Origin: PFJX01 sp044227325
GTDB taxonomy: Bacteria; Pseudomonadota; Gammaproteobacteria; Burkholderiales; Thiobacillaceae
DNA: 64,000 bases
Reading direction: 5' to 3'
Assembly: GCA_044227325.1 (NCBI GenBank)
Contig: JBGAFI010000001.1
Coordinates: 124,001 to 188,000 of the forward strand
Shown: piece by piece, positions 49,795 to 58,241 of the stretch
Position numbering within the stretch: the first letter of the stretch is position 1
Layout: each line of letters opens with the position of its first letter
Program-made: the position numbers and the translations under genes
The notes under the pieces: generated by a model
Databases searched by the model: none
What the model was told of the DNA's origin: nothing
What the model saw: only the letters and a program-made list of their open reading frames with translations

Positions 49795-50496
49795 ATGATC
49801 GGCAGCATCGGTAGCAGCAGTGCCCTCACCCAATGGGCGAGTTCGTTATTCTCGAAACTGGATACCAAGAACCAGGGCTATATCGAGAAAAGTGATCTTC
49901 AATCGGCGCTGGATGGCTTGAGCGCCAGCGGCAATTCCAGCGAAAACGCCAGCGTCGACGACGTTTTCGGCGCGCTGGACACGAACGGCGACGGCAAGGT
50001 CACCGAGCAGGAAATGTCCACCAGCCTGCAAAGCCTGCTGGACGACCTGCAAAGCCAGTTGAACAGTTCGCGCGCGGGTGGCCCCGGTGGCATGGCCGGC
50101 ATGCCGCCTCCGCCGCCTCCGCCCCAGGCGGACGCGACGGATGAGGGATACACCCAGGATGAACTGACCAGCATGGCCTCGGAGATCGGTGCCAGCGACA
50201 GCAAGCTTTCGAGCCTGATGTCCAGCCTCGCGGCCAATTTCGACACCGCCGATACGAACGGCGACGGCAAGGTGAACCGGGAGGAGGCCATGGCCTTCGA
50301 ACAGCAATCCGCCGCGGCGACGTCGGACAGCGCGGCGACCTCGACATCGAGCGGCACATCCTCGACCGCGTCGAATCAGAACACCGATGCCCTGGTGATG
50401 ATGCGCATCATGCAGTTGATGCAGACCTATGGCGCCTTCAACCAGGATGGCAGCCAGTCCAACGCATCCAACGCGCTGTTCGCCGCGGAAGCCTGA
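49795..50496 (+). CDS. EF-hand calcium-binding protein
   Basis: This 233-residue protein starts at MIGSIGSSSALTQWASSLFS, with AAGGAG eight bases ahead. It has three EF-hand loops: DTKNQGYIEKSD (imperfect, about residue 21), DTNGDGKVTEQE (about 61) and DTNGDGKVNREE (about 157); the last two have all calcium ligands. A glycine/methionine/proline linker (GGMAGMPPPPPPPQ) and a Ser/Thr-rich C-terminal part follow. There is no classical signal peptide; the start resembles exported or XopAW-like EF-hand proteins. Its function is unknown. It is convergent with the Spy-like gene. Confidence 0.82.
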   Translation: MIGSIGSSSALTQWASSLFSKLDTKNQGYIEKSDLQSALDGLSASGNSSENASVDDVFGALDTNGDGKVTEQEMSTSLQSLLDDLQSQLNSSRAGGPGGMAGMPPPPPPPQADATDEGYTQDELTSMASEIGASDSKLSSLMSSLAANFDTADTNGDGKVNREEAMAFEQQSAAATSDSAATSTSSGTSSTASNQNTDALVMMRIMQLMQTYGAFNQDGSQSNASNALFAAEA

Positions 50497-50500
50497 TGCG

Positions 50501-50523
50501 CCCGCCAGCCCCTTCCTGGCGGG
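50501..50523. terminator. Bidirectional terminator-like hairpin
   Basis: CCCGCCAG (50501-50508) pairs perfectly with CTGGCGGG (50516-50523) around a 7-base loop, four bases after the EF-hand stop and between convergent genes. No U run follows, so it may act with Rho or as a 3'-end stabiliser. Confidence 0.5.
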
Positions 50524-50569
50524 AGGGGCCGGGCAGGGCGCGCGGGTCCGGGAGCGGCCCGCCGGTGGA

Positions 50570-51160
50570 TCAACGCCCCCGCTGTTCCCGCGGGGGCGGG
50601 CGGAAGCCCGGCATCGGCCGGTTCGCGCGTTCCTTCAGCCGGGTTCGCTGCTCGGGCGTCAGCAGAAGAAACACGGCATGGTCGGCGCGGGCATGCGCGC
50701 TGGCGATGTCCGCCATGGCGCCGGCCGCCGCGTCCGCGAGGGTTTTTGCCTTGGCCTCGTCGTAGGCGTCCGTCAGGGCCAGGTCGCGCAAGGCGTCCCG
50801 GGCTTGCGCCGCTTCGGCGCCTTTCTCCCGCATTTGCTCGAACAGGGAACGATAGATTCCGGCGATCCGCGCCGCTTGGGCGTCGCTGAGGTCGAGCCCG
50901 TGCAAATGGGACGGCAGGCCGCCCGCCCGGGGACCGAATTCGGGTGGGGAGCCGTTGCGCGTGCCGCCGGGGCCGGCGTCCATGCCGGGGGGTGGGGGCA
51001 TCATGCCCGGCCCGCCCTCCACGCCCGGCGGCGGCGGCATCATGCCCGGCCCGCCGGGTTTGGCGCAGGATTCGTCGGCGCATGCCCGGGTGCTGGCCGC
51101 GGGCAAGGCAAAAGCCATGGCGGCGGCGATGAGGAAGTGGCGCGGAATGCGAGGATTCAT
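50570..51160 (-). CDS. Spy/CpxP-like periplasmic protein (LTxxQ family)
   Basis: This 196-residue protein has a signal peptide (1-27). It contains a duplicated Gly/Met/Pro segment (GGPGMMPPPPGVE, then GGPGMMPPPPGMD; residues 36-61) and a helical Spy-like domain with HGLDLSDAQAARIAGIYRSLFEQMREKG and FLLLTPEQRTRLKERANR, where LTPEQR is the LTxxQ motif. Spy/CpxP proteins are periplasmic chaperones or metal-stress sensors. The MMPPPP repeats could bind copper (inference). It is divergent from the CpxRA-like pair, as cpxP is in enterobacteria, so it may modulate that sensor. Confidence 0.82.
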   Translation of the reverse strand: MNPRIPRHFLIAAAMAFALPAASTRACADESCAKPGGPGMMPPPPGVEGGPGMMPPPPGMDAGPGGTRNGSPPEFGPRAGGLPSHLHGLDLSDAQAARIAGIYRSLFEQMREKGAEAAQARDALRDLALTDAYDEAKAKTLADAAAGAMADIASAHARADHAVFLLLTPEQRTRLKERANRPMPGFRPPPREQRGR

Positions 51161-51351
51161 GGTGGACCTTTCTCGAATCGGTTGACGTTGTCGGGAAGCG
51201 CGGAGCGTTGCCGCGTCCGTGAATCCAGTCTGGTCCGAGCGGGGTTAAGCGCGGCAAGCCGCGCGTAAAAATCGGTAAATCAAGACCTTGGACAGCCGCG
51301 GGCCGGCTCGGTCTCGTTATGATTTCCTCTTCTCGGATTCGGATTCGGAAA

Positions 51352-52041
51352 ATGGCGAGGATTCTGCTCATCGACGACGATGTCGAACTGGCCGGCATGC
51401 TGCGGGAATACCTGGAGCGGGAAGGCTTCGAGACCCGCGCAGTGCACGACGGCAAGATCGGCGTGGAGGAAGCCCTGTCCGGGAACTACGACATCGCCGT
51501 GCTGGACGTGATGATGCCGCGTCTGAACGGCATCGAGGCGCTGCGCGCCATTCGCCAGCACAGCCGCATGCCGGTCATGATGCTGACCGCGAAGGGCGAT
51601 GACGTGGACCGCATCGTCGGCCTGGAACTGGGTGCCGACGACTACGTGCCGAAGCCTTGCACACCCCGGGAACTGGCGGCGCGCATCCGCGCGATCCTGC
51701 GCCGGGTGCATACCGGCAACGGCGCGGGCGATGAGCCGGATTGCCTGAGCGTCGGCCCCCTGGCGCTGTGGCCGGCGAAACGCCACGCCGAATGGTCGGG
51801 CCGGGTGCTGGACCTCACCAGCACCGAGTTCAACCTGCTGGAAGTGCTGGCGCGCAATGCCGGCCGCGTGGTGGGCAAGCCGGAACTCTCGGAAAGCGGC
51901 CTGGGCCGCCGCCTGGCCCGCTTCGACCGCAGCGTGGACGTGCACATGAGCAGCATCCGTCACAAGCTGGGTACCCTGCCGGACGGCCGCTCCTACATCC
52001 ACACCGTGCGCGGCATGGGTTACCAGCTCATCCGCGAATAG
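51352..52041 (+). CDS. OmpR-family response regulator (CpxR-like)
   Basis: This 229-residue regulator starts at MARILLIDDDVELAG; a longer frame begins 33 bases earlier. The receiver has acidic residues DDD, the phospho-aspartate in IAVLDVMMPRLNG (D51) and the switch lysine in YVPKPCTPRE. The C-terminal winged helix shows LDLTSTEFNLLEVLARNAGRVVGKPELSE and SVDVHMSSIRHKLG. The best match in style is CpxR. It is 10 bp ahead of the sensor kinase and divergent from the Spy-like gene, a likely target. Confidence 0.92.
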   Translation: MARILLIDDDVELAGMLREYLEREGFETRAVHDGKIGVEEALSGNYDIAVLDVMMPRLNGIEALRAIRQHSRMPVMMLTAKGDDVDRIVGLELGADDYVPKPCTPRELAARIRAILRRVHTGNGAGDEPDCLSVGPLALWPAKRHAEWSGRVLDLTSTEFNLLEVLARNAGRVVGKPELSESGLGRRLARFDRSVDVHMSSIRHKLGTLPDGRSYIHTVRGMGYQLIRE

Positions 52042-52051
52042 GCGCGCATCC

Positions 52052-53470
52052 ATGGGCCGCCTGTTCTGGAAGTTCTTCTTCGCCTTCTGGCTGGCGCTGC
52101 TCACCGCCGGCGTCGCGGTCGGCACCGTGGTCTGGTTCCACAAGCACAAGCTGGACGAGGCCACCCACAGCCTCGTCATGGGGCCGCCCGCCGAGTACCT
52201 GGTGCGCTCCGCCACCGCCACTCTGGAAAATGGCGGCATGCCGGCCCTGCTCAAGCTGCTTGGGCAGATGCGCGACGACCCCATGGCCCAGTTGTTCGTG
52301 GTGGATGAGACGGGGCGCGAACTCCTGGGCCGCGCCTATCCCAAGGCCGCGCTGGCGCGGGCGCAAGCCATCGCCGGGACGGCGACCGGCTCCCCGGTCG
52401 CCCGCGCCATGACGCCCGGGGATGGCCATGTCTACCTGTTTTTCGCCGGAGAGGCCACGGGCCGCGGGTTCGCCGGTCTTCCCGGCGGTCCCCTGCGTGG
52501 GGGCCCCGGTGGCCGTCCGCCGCTCGGTCCCTCCGGTCATCCCGAACCGCCCACGCCGTTTCTGCCGATTGGCGCGGGGCTTTTGGCCAGCCTGGGTTTC
52601 AGCGCCCTGCTGGCCTGGTATCTCGCCAAACCCATCCGCGAACTGCGCGGCGCCTTCCAGCGCGCCGCCGCCGGCGACCTGGACGTGCGCGTCGCCCCCG
52701 CCATGGGCCGGCGCCGGGACGAACTGGCCGACCTGGGGCGGGATTTCGACCACATGGCGGGCCGTTTGCGCGACCTGATGGACGCCCAGCGCCGCCTGTT
52801 GCACGACGTGTCCCACGAAATCCGCTCGCCCCTGGCCCGGCTCCAGGCCGCCATCGGCCTCGCCCGCCAGCAACCGGAAACGCGCGAGGCCAGCCTGGAC
52901 CGCATCGAGCGGGAAGCCCAGCGCCTGGATGAAATGGTGGGCGAACTGCTTACGCTGTCGCGCCTGGAGGCGGGCATGGTCAACAATCAGCGGGAGCGGG
53001 TGGATCTGGCCGAACTGGTGGGCATGGTGGTGGAGGATGCCCGCTACGAGGCCGAGGCTCAGGGGCGCCGGGTGGAATTCACCGACACCGGCGTGGCCGG
53101 CGTCTATTGCCAGCCGGAATTGCTGCATCGCGCCATCGAGAACGTGGTGCGCAACGGCGTGAAGTTCTCCCCGCAGGGCGGGGTGGTGGAGGTCAAGGCC
53201 GGCCGCGTCGGCGCGGACCGTGCCGCCGTCATCGTCGCCGATCGCGGCCCCGGCGTGCCGGAAGGCGACCTGGAAGCCATCTTCGTCCCGTTTTACCGCA
53301 GCGAGCGCAGCGCCGGCACCGGTGGCTACGGCCTCGGCCTCGCCATCGCCAAGCGCGCCGTGGAAGCCCATGGGGGGAGCATCCACGCCTCGAACCGGGC
53401 GAGCGGCGGATTGGCGGTGACGATGTCTCTGCCGGTCATCCACCAGGCCACGGGCTCGACCAGCGGCTGA
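52052..53470 (+). CDS. Sensor histidine kinase (CpxA-like)
   Basis: This 472-residue kinase has TM1 at about 7-28, a periplasmic domain at about 30-170 with a Gly/Pro-rich stretch (GGPLRGGPGGRPPLGP), TM2 at about 173-195, HAMP at about 195-250 (KPIRELRGAFQRAAAGDLDVRV), H-box LLHDVSHEIRSPLARLQ, N-box ENVVRNGVKFS and G-box GPGVPEGDLE with GGYGLGLAIAKR. The N-box asparagine lies in VRNGVKFS, like Cpx-type kinases. It partners the regulator just upstream and likely senses envelope or metal stress via the Spy-like protein (inference). Confidence 0.93.
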   Translation: MGRLFWKFFFAFWLALLTAGVAVGTVVWFHKHKLDEATHSLVMGPPAEYLVRSATATLENGGMPALLKLLGQMRDDPMAQLFVVDETGRELLGRAYPKAALARAQAIAGTATGSPVARAMTPGDGHVYLFFAGEATGRGFAGLPGGPLRGGPGGRPPLGPSGHPEPPTPFLPIGAGLLASLGFSALLAWYLAKPIRELRGAFQRAAAGDLDVRVAPAMGRRRDELADLGRDFDHMAGRLRDLMDAQRRLLHDVSHEIRSPLARLQAAIGLARQQPETREASLDRIEREAQRLDEMVGELLTLSRLEAGMVNNQRERVDLAELVGMVVEDARYEAEAQGRRVEFTDTGVAGVYCQPELLHRAIENVVRNGVKFSPQGGVVEVKAGRVGADRAAVIVADRGPGVPEGDLEAIFVPFYRSERSAGTGGYGLGLAIAKRAVEAHGGSIHASNRASGGLAVTMSLPVIHQATGSTSG

Positions 53471-53670
53471 AACCGAACGATGAAGCGCGGCGTTCCCGCC
53501 CGCGCCGCGTCCGGCAGCTCGAGCCCGTTGGCGCGTGGCGGCGCGCCGGTTTCCGGGACGTCGACGGTGACGCCGGCAAGGATGGGGTGTCACTTCCGTC
53601 GCGCCGCGCGAGAATTCCTTTTCGACATCGACTCATGCCGCGGACGATGAATGAGCATTCGCTGATATGC

Positions 53671-53676
53671 GATAAT
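53671..53676 (+). promoter_or_regulatory. Possible -10 element of the leu operon
   Basis: GATAAT stands alone in a GC-rich 240-bp gap before leuC; a clear -35 is not seen. A start point near 53683 would give a leader of about 28 bases to the ATG at 53711. No leader peptide with leucine codons is visible. Confidence 0.3.
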
Positions 53677-53710
53677 CGCCGCCTTTATGTTTAGGCATAT
53701 AGCGGCGCAA

Positions 53711-55147
53711 ATGCAGGCACGTACCCTCTACGACAAGCTTTGGGATGCCCACGTGGTTCAGGTGGAGCCCGACGGCACGGCGCTCATCTACATCGACCGC
53801 CAGTTGGTGCACGAAGTCACCAGCCCGCAGGCCTTCGAAGGCCTGAAGATCGCCGGCCGCAAGCCCTGGCGGCTGGCTTCGCTGCTGGCGACGCCGGACC
53901 ACAACATTCCCACCACCGACCGGGACAAGGGCATCGCCGATCCGGTGTCGCGCACCCAGGTGGAGACGCTGGACGCGAACTGCGCGGAATTCGGCATCAC
54001 CGAATTCCGCATGTCGGATCACCGCCAGGGCATCGTCCATGTCATCGGCCCGGAACAGGGTTTCACCCAGCCCGGCATGACCCTGGTGTGCGGCGATTCC
54101 CACACCAGCACCCACGGGGCGTTCGGCGCCTTGGCCTTCGGCATCGGCACCTCCGAAGTCGAGCATGTGCTGGCGACCCAGTGCCTGTGGATGCAGAAGG
54201 CGAAAGCCATGCAGGTGCGGGTGGAAGGCGAGCTGAAATTCGGCGTGACCGCGAAGGACATCGCCCTCGCGGTGATCGGCCGCATCGGCACCGCCGGCGG
54301 CACCGGTTACGCCATCGAGTTCGCCGGTTCGGCGATACGCGGCCTGTCCATGGAAGGCCGCATGACCCTGTGCAACATGGCCATCGAGGCGGGTGCCCGG
54401 GCCGGCATGGTGGCGGTGGACGAAAAGACCGTCGAGTACATGCGCGGCCGCCCCTATTCGCCCACGGGCGAGCAGTTCGCGCAGGCCGCGGCCTATTGGC
54501 GCACGCTGGTTTCCGACGGCGAGGCGAATTTCGATGTGGTGGTGCTGTTCGACGCCGCTGAAATCAAGCCCCAGGTGAGCTGGGGCACCTCGCCGGAAAT
54601 GGTGGTGGCGGTGGACGAGCAAGTGCCGAATCCCGCGGATGCCCCCAACAGCGTGAAGAAAGCCGACTGGGAACGCGCCCTGGCCTACATGGGCCTGGCC
54701 GCGAACACGCCCATCGACCGCATCGAGGTGGACAAGGTGTTCATCGGCTCATGCACCAACTCCCGCATCGAGGATCTGCGCGAGGCGGCCAAGGTCGCGG
54801 GCTGGGCGGTTTCCCGGAGCCGGCGCGTGGCGGACAACGTCAAGCTGGCCATGGTGGTGCCCGGGTCCGGCCTGGTGAAAGCCCAGGCCGAGGCCGAGGG
54901 GCTGGACAAGGTCTTCCTCTCCGCCGGTTTCGAATGGCGCGATCCGGGCTGTTCCATGTGCCTGGCCATGAACGCCGATCGTTTGGAACCGGGCGAGCGT
55001 TGCGCCTCCACCTCCAACCGCAATTTCGAGGGCCGCCAGGGACAGGGCGGTCGCACCCATCTGGTCAGCCCGGCCATGGCGGCGGCGGCGGCCATATTCG
55101 GACATTTCATCGATATTCGTGACTTGGCAAATGAGGTGAAGCAATGA
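53711..55147 (+). CDS. leuC: 3-isopropylmalate dehydratase large subunit
   Basis: This 478-residue aconitase-family enzyme of leucine synthesis converts 2- to 3-isopropylmalate. Key segments are TLYDKLWDAHVV at the N-terminus, CGDSHTSTHGAFGALAFGIGTSEVEHVLATQ, FIGSCTNSRIEDLREAA and DPGCSMCLAMNADRL, giving the three cysteines that hold the [4Fe-4S] cluster. The start at MQARTLYDKLW fits the family; an ATG 24 bases earlier (MFRHIAAQ) is possible. It ends in an ATGA overlap with the entericidin gene. Confidence 0.95.
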   Translation: MQARTLYDKLWDAHVVQVEPDGTALIYIDRQLVHEVTSPQAFEGLKIAGRKPWRLASLLATPDHNIPTTDRDKGIADPVSRTQVETLDANCAEFGITEFRMSDHRQGIVHVIGPEQGFTQPGMTLVCGDSHTSTHGAFGALAFGIGTSEVEHVLATQCLWMQKAKAMQVRVEGELKFGVTAKDIALAVIGRIGTAGGTGYAIEFAGSAIRGLSMEGRMTLCNMAIEAGARAGMVAVDEKTVEYMRGRPYSPTGEQFAQAAAYWRTLVSDGEANFDVVVLFDAAEIKPQVSWGTSPEMVVAVDEQVPNPADAPNSVKKADWERALAYMGLAANTPIDRIEVDKVFIGSCTNSRIEDLREAAKVAGWAVSRSRRVADNVKLAMVVPGSGLVKAQAEAEGLDKVFLSAGFEWRDPGCSMCLAMNADRLEPGERCASTSNRNFEGRQGQGGRTHLVSPAMAAAAAIFGHFIDIRDLANEVKQ

Positions 55148-55308
55148 CGACTCCGCAAAAATGGATTCTGTTTGGCGTGGTGAAAGTCGCCCTGCTGGCG
55201 GTGGCGGTCGGCGTGGTGTTCAGCATTTACGGCTGCAATACGGTGCGTGGCGTCGGCCAGGACATCGAGAAGGCCGGCGAGGCGATCCAGAAGGCGGGCA
55301 GCAAGTAA
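55144..55308 (+). CDS. Entericidin-like small lipoprotein
   Basis: This 54-residue protein has a hydrophobic signal (LFGVVKVALLAVAVGVVFSI) followed by a lipobox-like YGC and the entericidin pattern CNTVRGVGQDIEKAGEAIQKAGSK. EcnA/EcnB-type lipoproteins are small envelope proteins of unclear benefit, thought of as a toxin/antidote pair in E. coli. The gene overlaps leuC (ATGA) and leuD (TAATG), so it is translated as part of the leu operon, an arrangement common in betaproteobacteria. Confidence 0.85.
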   Translation: MTTPQKWILFGVVKVALLAVAVGVVFSIYGCNTVRGVGQDIEKAGEAIQKAGSK

Positions 55309-55946
55309 TGAAGCCCTTTGTCCGCCTCGATGGCCTGGTGGCGCCCCTCGACCGCGCCAACGTGGATACCGACGCCATCATCCCCAAGCAATTCCTGAAA
55401 TCCATCAAGCGCACGGGATTCGGGCCGAACGCTTTCGACGAATGGCGCTACCTGGATCGGGGCGAGCCAGGCAAGTCCTGCCACGACCGGCCGCTGAACC
55501 CGGATTTCGTGCTCAACCAGGCCCGCTACCAGGGCGCCTCGGTGTTGCTGGCGCGGGAGAACTTCGGTTGCGGCTCTTCCCGGGAGCACGCGCCCTGGGC
55601 GCTGGAGGACTACGGTTTTAGGGCGATCATCGCCCCCAGCTTCGCCGACATCTTCTTCAACAACTGCTTCAAGAACGGCATCCTGCCCATCGTGCTGCCC
55701 GCCGAAACCGTGGATCGCCTGTTCCGTGAGGCCTTCGCCAACGAAGGCTATGCCCTGACCGTCGACTTGGCCGAGCAGACCATCGCCACGCCCACCGGCG
55801 ACATCCTGCGTTTCGACGTGGACCCGGAGCGCAAGCATCGCCTGCTCAACGGACTGGACGACATCAGCCTGACCCTGAAATACACGGACCAGATCCAAGC
55901 CTACGAAGCGCGGCGCAAGCTGGAAGCGCCCTGGTTGTTCGTCTGA
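55308..55946 (+). CDS. leuD: 3-isopropylmalate dehydratase small subunit
   Basis: This 212-residue swivel-domain partner of LeuC has signatures DTDAIIPKQFLKSIKRTGFG, ENFGCGSSREHAPWALEDYGFRAIIAPSFADIFFNNCFKNGILPI and the C-terminal EARRKLEAPWLF. Its start overlaps the entericidin stop by TAATG. Confidence 0.96.
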   Translation: MKPFVRLDGLVAPLDRANVDTDAIIPKQFLKSIKRTGFGPNAFDEWRYLDRGEPGKSCHDRPLNPDFVLNQARYQGASVLLARENFGCGSSREHAPWALEDYGFRAIIAPSFADIFFNNCFKNGILPIVLPAETVDRLFREAFANEGYALTVDLAEQTIATPTGDILRFDVDPERKHRLLNGLDDISLTLKYTDQIQAYEARRKLEAPWLFV

Positions 55947-55956
55947 AAGGAAAATC

Positions 55957-57018
55957 ATGAAGATCGCGGTATTGCCGGGTGACGGCATCGGAACGGAAAT
56001 CGTCGCCCAGGCGATGAAGGTGTTGGACGTCCTCAAGCGGGACGGCATGAAGATCGAGACCGAGGAGGCGGCCATCGGCGGCGCCGGCTACGACGCGGCG
56101 GGCGATCCGCTGCCGGAAGCCACGCTCAAGCTGGCCAAGGCTTCCGACGCGGTGCTGCTGGGCGCCGTGGGCGGTCCCCAGTACGACACGCTGGACCGGC
56201 CCCTGCGTCCCGAGCGCGGCCTGCTGCGCATCCGCAAGGAACTCAACCTGTTCGCCAACCTGCGTCCGGCGCTGCTCTATCCGGAACTGGCCGGCGCCTC
56301 CTCGCTGAAGCCGGAAGTGGTGGCCGGCCTGGACATCATGATCGTGCGCGAACTGACCGGCGACGTGTATTTCGGCCAGCCGCGCGGCATCGAGGTGCGC
56401 GACGGCGAGCGGGTCGGCTTCAACACCATGATCTATTCCGAGTCCGAGGTGCGCCGGGTCGCTCACGTGGCCTTCGGCATCGCCATGAAGCGCGGCAAAA
56501 AGCTGTGCTCGGTGGAGAAGGCCAACGTGCTGGAATGCTCGGAACTCTGGAAGGAAGTGGTCGCCGAGGTGGCGAAGGACTATCCCGAGGTGGAGTTGTC
56601 CACCATGTACGTGGACAACGCCGCCATGCAGTTGGTGCGCAATCCCAAGCAGTTCGACGTGATCGTCACCGGCAACATCTTCGGCGACATCCTGTCCGAC
56701 CAGGCCTCCATGCTCTCCGGTTCCATCGGCATGCTGCCCTCGGCCTCCCTGGACGAAAACAACAAGGGTATGTTCGAGCCTATCCACGGCTCCGCGCCGG
56801 ACATCGCCGGCAAGAACCTGGCGAATCCCCTGGCCACCATCCTGTCCGTGTCCATGATGTTCAAGTACACCTTCGCCGACCAGGCCACCGCCGACCGCAT
56901 CGACAACGCGGTGAAGAAGGTGATCGCCCGGGGCTTGCGGACCGGCGACATCTGGACCGAGGGTTGTGAGAAGGTGTCCTGCGGGCAGATGGGCGATGCC
57001 GTCGTGGCGGCGATGTAA
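55957..57018 (+). CDS. leuB: 3-isopropylmalate dehydrogenase
   Basis: This 353-residue NAD-dependent decarboxylating dehydrogenase has the N-terminal KIAVLPGDGIGTEIV, substrate arginines in RPERGLLRIRKELNLFANLRP and VRELTGDVYFGQPRG, and the signature NIFGDILSDQASMLSGSIGMLPSAS followed by the nucleotide-binding EPIHGSAPDIAGKNLANP. AAAGGAAAA precedes the ATG. It completes the leucine pathway section. Confidence 0.96.
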   Translation: MKIAVLPGDGIGTEIVAQAMKVLDVLKRDGMKIETEEAAIGGAGYDAAGDPLPEATLKLAKASDAVLLGAVGGPQYDTLDRPLRPERGLLRIRKELNLFANLRPALLYPELAGASSLKPEVVAGLDIMIVRELTGDVYFGQPRGIEVRDGERVGFNTMIYSESEVRRVAHVAFGIAMKRGKKLCSVEKANVLECSELWKEVVAEVAKDYPEVELSTMYVDNAAMQLVRNPKQFDVIVTGNIFGDILSDQASMLSGSIGMLPSASLDENNKGMFEPIHGSAPDIAGKNLANPLATILSVSMMFKYTFADQATADRIDNAVKKVIARGLRTGDIWTEGCEKVSCGQMGDAVVAAM

Positions 57019-57028
57019 GTTCGGGAAA

Positions 57029-57107
57029 CGTGAAAATTGAAATGTGAAACGCGGGTGTATGGGAAGTGGGGCGGATTTCGCTTCACTTTTCATTTGCGCG
57101 TTTCACG
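57029..57107. repeat. GTGAAAC-type inverted repeat between leuB and asd
   Basis: GTGAAACGCG (57044-57053) is the exact complement of CGCGTTTCAC (57097-57106), and both arms are extended by degenerate GAAA/TTTC units. It resembles a dispersed GTGAAA repeat and could fold to end the leuB transcript or protect its 3' end. Confidence 0.5.
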
Positions 57108-57126
57108 CTGCCTGTGAGGTAAGGAA

Positions 57127-58239
57127 ATGAAGCGAGTTGGTCTGATCGGCTGGCGCGGCATGGTGGGCTCGGTGCTCATGGGCCGCATGAAGGAAGAACG
57201 GGATTTCGATCTCATCGATCCGGTGTTCTTCACAACCTCCAACGTGGGCGGCAAAGGCCCCGACATTGGCAAGGATGTGCCCCCCCTGAAGGACGCCAAC
57301 AGCGTCGACGAACTGAAGGCCATGGACGTGATCATCACCGCCCAGGGCGGCGATTACACCAAGGAGGTGTATCCGAAATTGCGCGCCGCCGGTTGGAACG
57401 GCTACTGGATCGACGCCGCCTCCGCCCTGCGCATGCAGGACGAGGCCATCATCATCCTCGACCCGGTCAACCAGGACGTGATCAAGAACGGCCTGGCCAG
57501 CGGCGTGAAGACCTACGTGGGCGGCAACTGCACGGTTTCCCTCATGCTCATGGCCATCGGCGGCCTGTTCGACGCCGGCCTGATCGAGTGGATCTCCCCC
57601 ATGACCTATCAGGCCGCCTCCGGCGCCGGCGCCCGCAACATGCGCGAGCTGATCAAGCAGATGGGCGCCGTGTATGGCGAGGTGCAGGGGCTGGTGGACG
57701 ACCCCGCTTCCGCGATCCTGGAGATCGACCGGAAGGTGGCCGATTTCATCCGTTCCGAGCGCTACCCGCTTGATGCCTGGCCCGTGCCGCTGGCCGGTAA
57801 CCTGATTCCCTGGATCGACGTGGCCCTGGAGTCCGGCCAGTCCAAGGAGGAATGGAAGGCCGAGGTGGAGGCCAACAAGATCCTCGGCCGTTCCGACAAT
57901 CCGATTCCCATCGATGGCCTGTGCGTGCGCGTGGGCGCCATGCGCTGCCATTCCCAGGCGCTCACCATCAAGATGACCAGGGACGTGCCCCTGGATGAAA
58001 TCCATGGCCTCATCGCCGCCCATAACGACTGGGTCAAGGTGGTGCCCAACGACCGCCAGATCACCATGGAGCAACTCACCCCCGCCGCCGTGACCGGCAC
58101 CCTGACCGTGCCGGTTGGGCGCATGCGCAAGCTCACCATGGGCCCGGAGTACCTGACCGCCTTCACCGTCGGCGACCAGTTGCTGTGGGGCGCGGCCGAG
58201 CCCCTGCGCCGCATGCTGCGCATTCTCCTGGAAGCCTGA
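57127..58239 (+). CDS. asd: Aspartate-semialdehyde dehydrogenase
   Basis: This 370-residue enzyme has the NADP site VGLIGWRGMVGSVLMGRM at the N-terminus and the catalytic cysteine in YVGGNCTVSLMLMAIGGLF (about residue 136). PMTYQAASGAGARNMRELIKQMG follows, with the active-site histidine region RVGAMRCHSQALTIK. It reduces aspartyl phosphate for lysine, threonine and methionine synthesis. The GAGGTAAGGAA leader provides a ribosome site. Confidence 0.97.
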   Translation: MKRVGLIGWRGMVGSVLMGRMKEERDFDLIDPVFFTTSNVGGKGPDIGKDVPPLKDANSVDELKAMDVIITAQGGDYTKEVYPKLRAAGWNGYWIDAASALRMQDEAIIILDPVNQDVIKNGLASGVKTYVGGNCTVSLMLMAIGGLFDAGLIEWISPMTYQAASGAGARNMRELIKQMGAVYGEVQGLVDDPASAILEIDRKVADFIRSERYPLDAWPVPLAGNLIPWIDVALESGQSKEEWKAEVEANKILGRSDNPIPIDGLCVRVGAMRCHSQALTIKMTRDVPLDEIHGLIAAHNDWVKVVPNDRQITMEQLTPAAVTGTLTVPVGRMRKLTMGPEYLTAFTVGDQLLWGAAEPLRRMLRILLEA

Positions 58240-58241
58240 GT

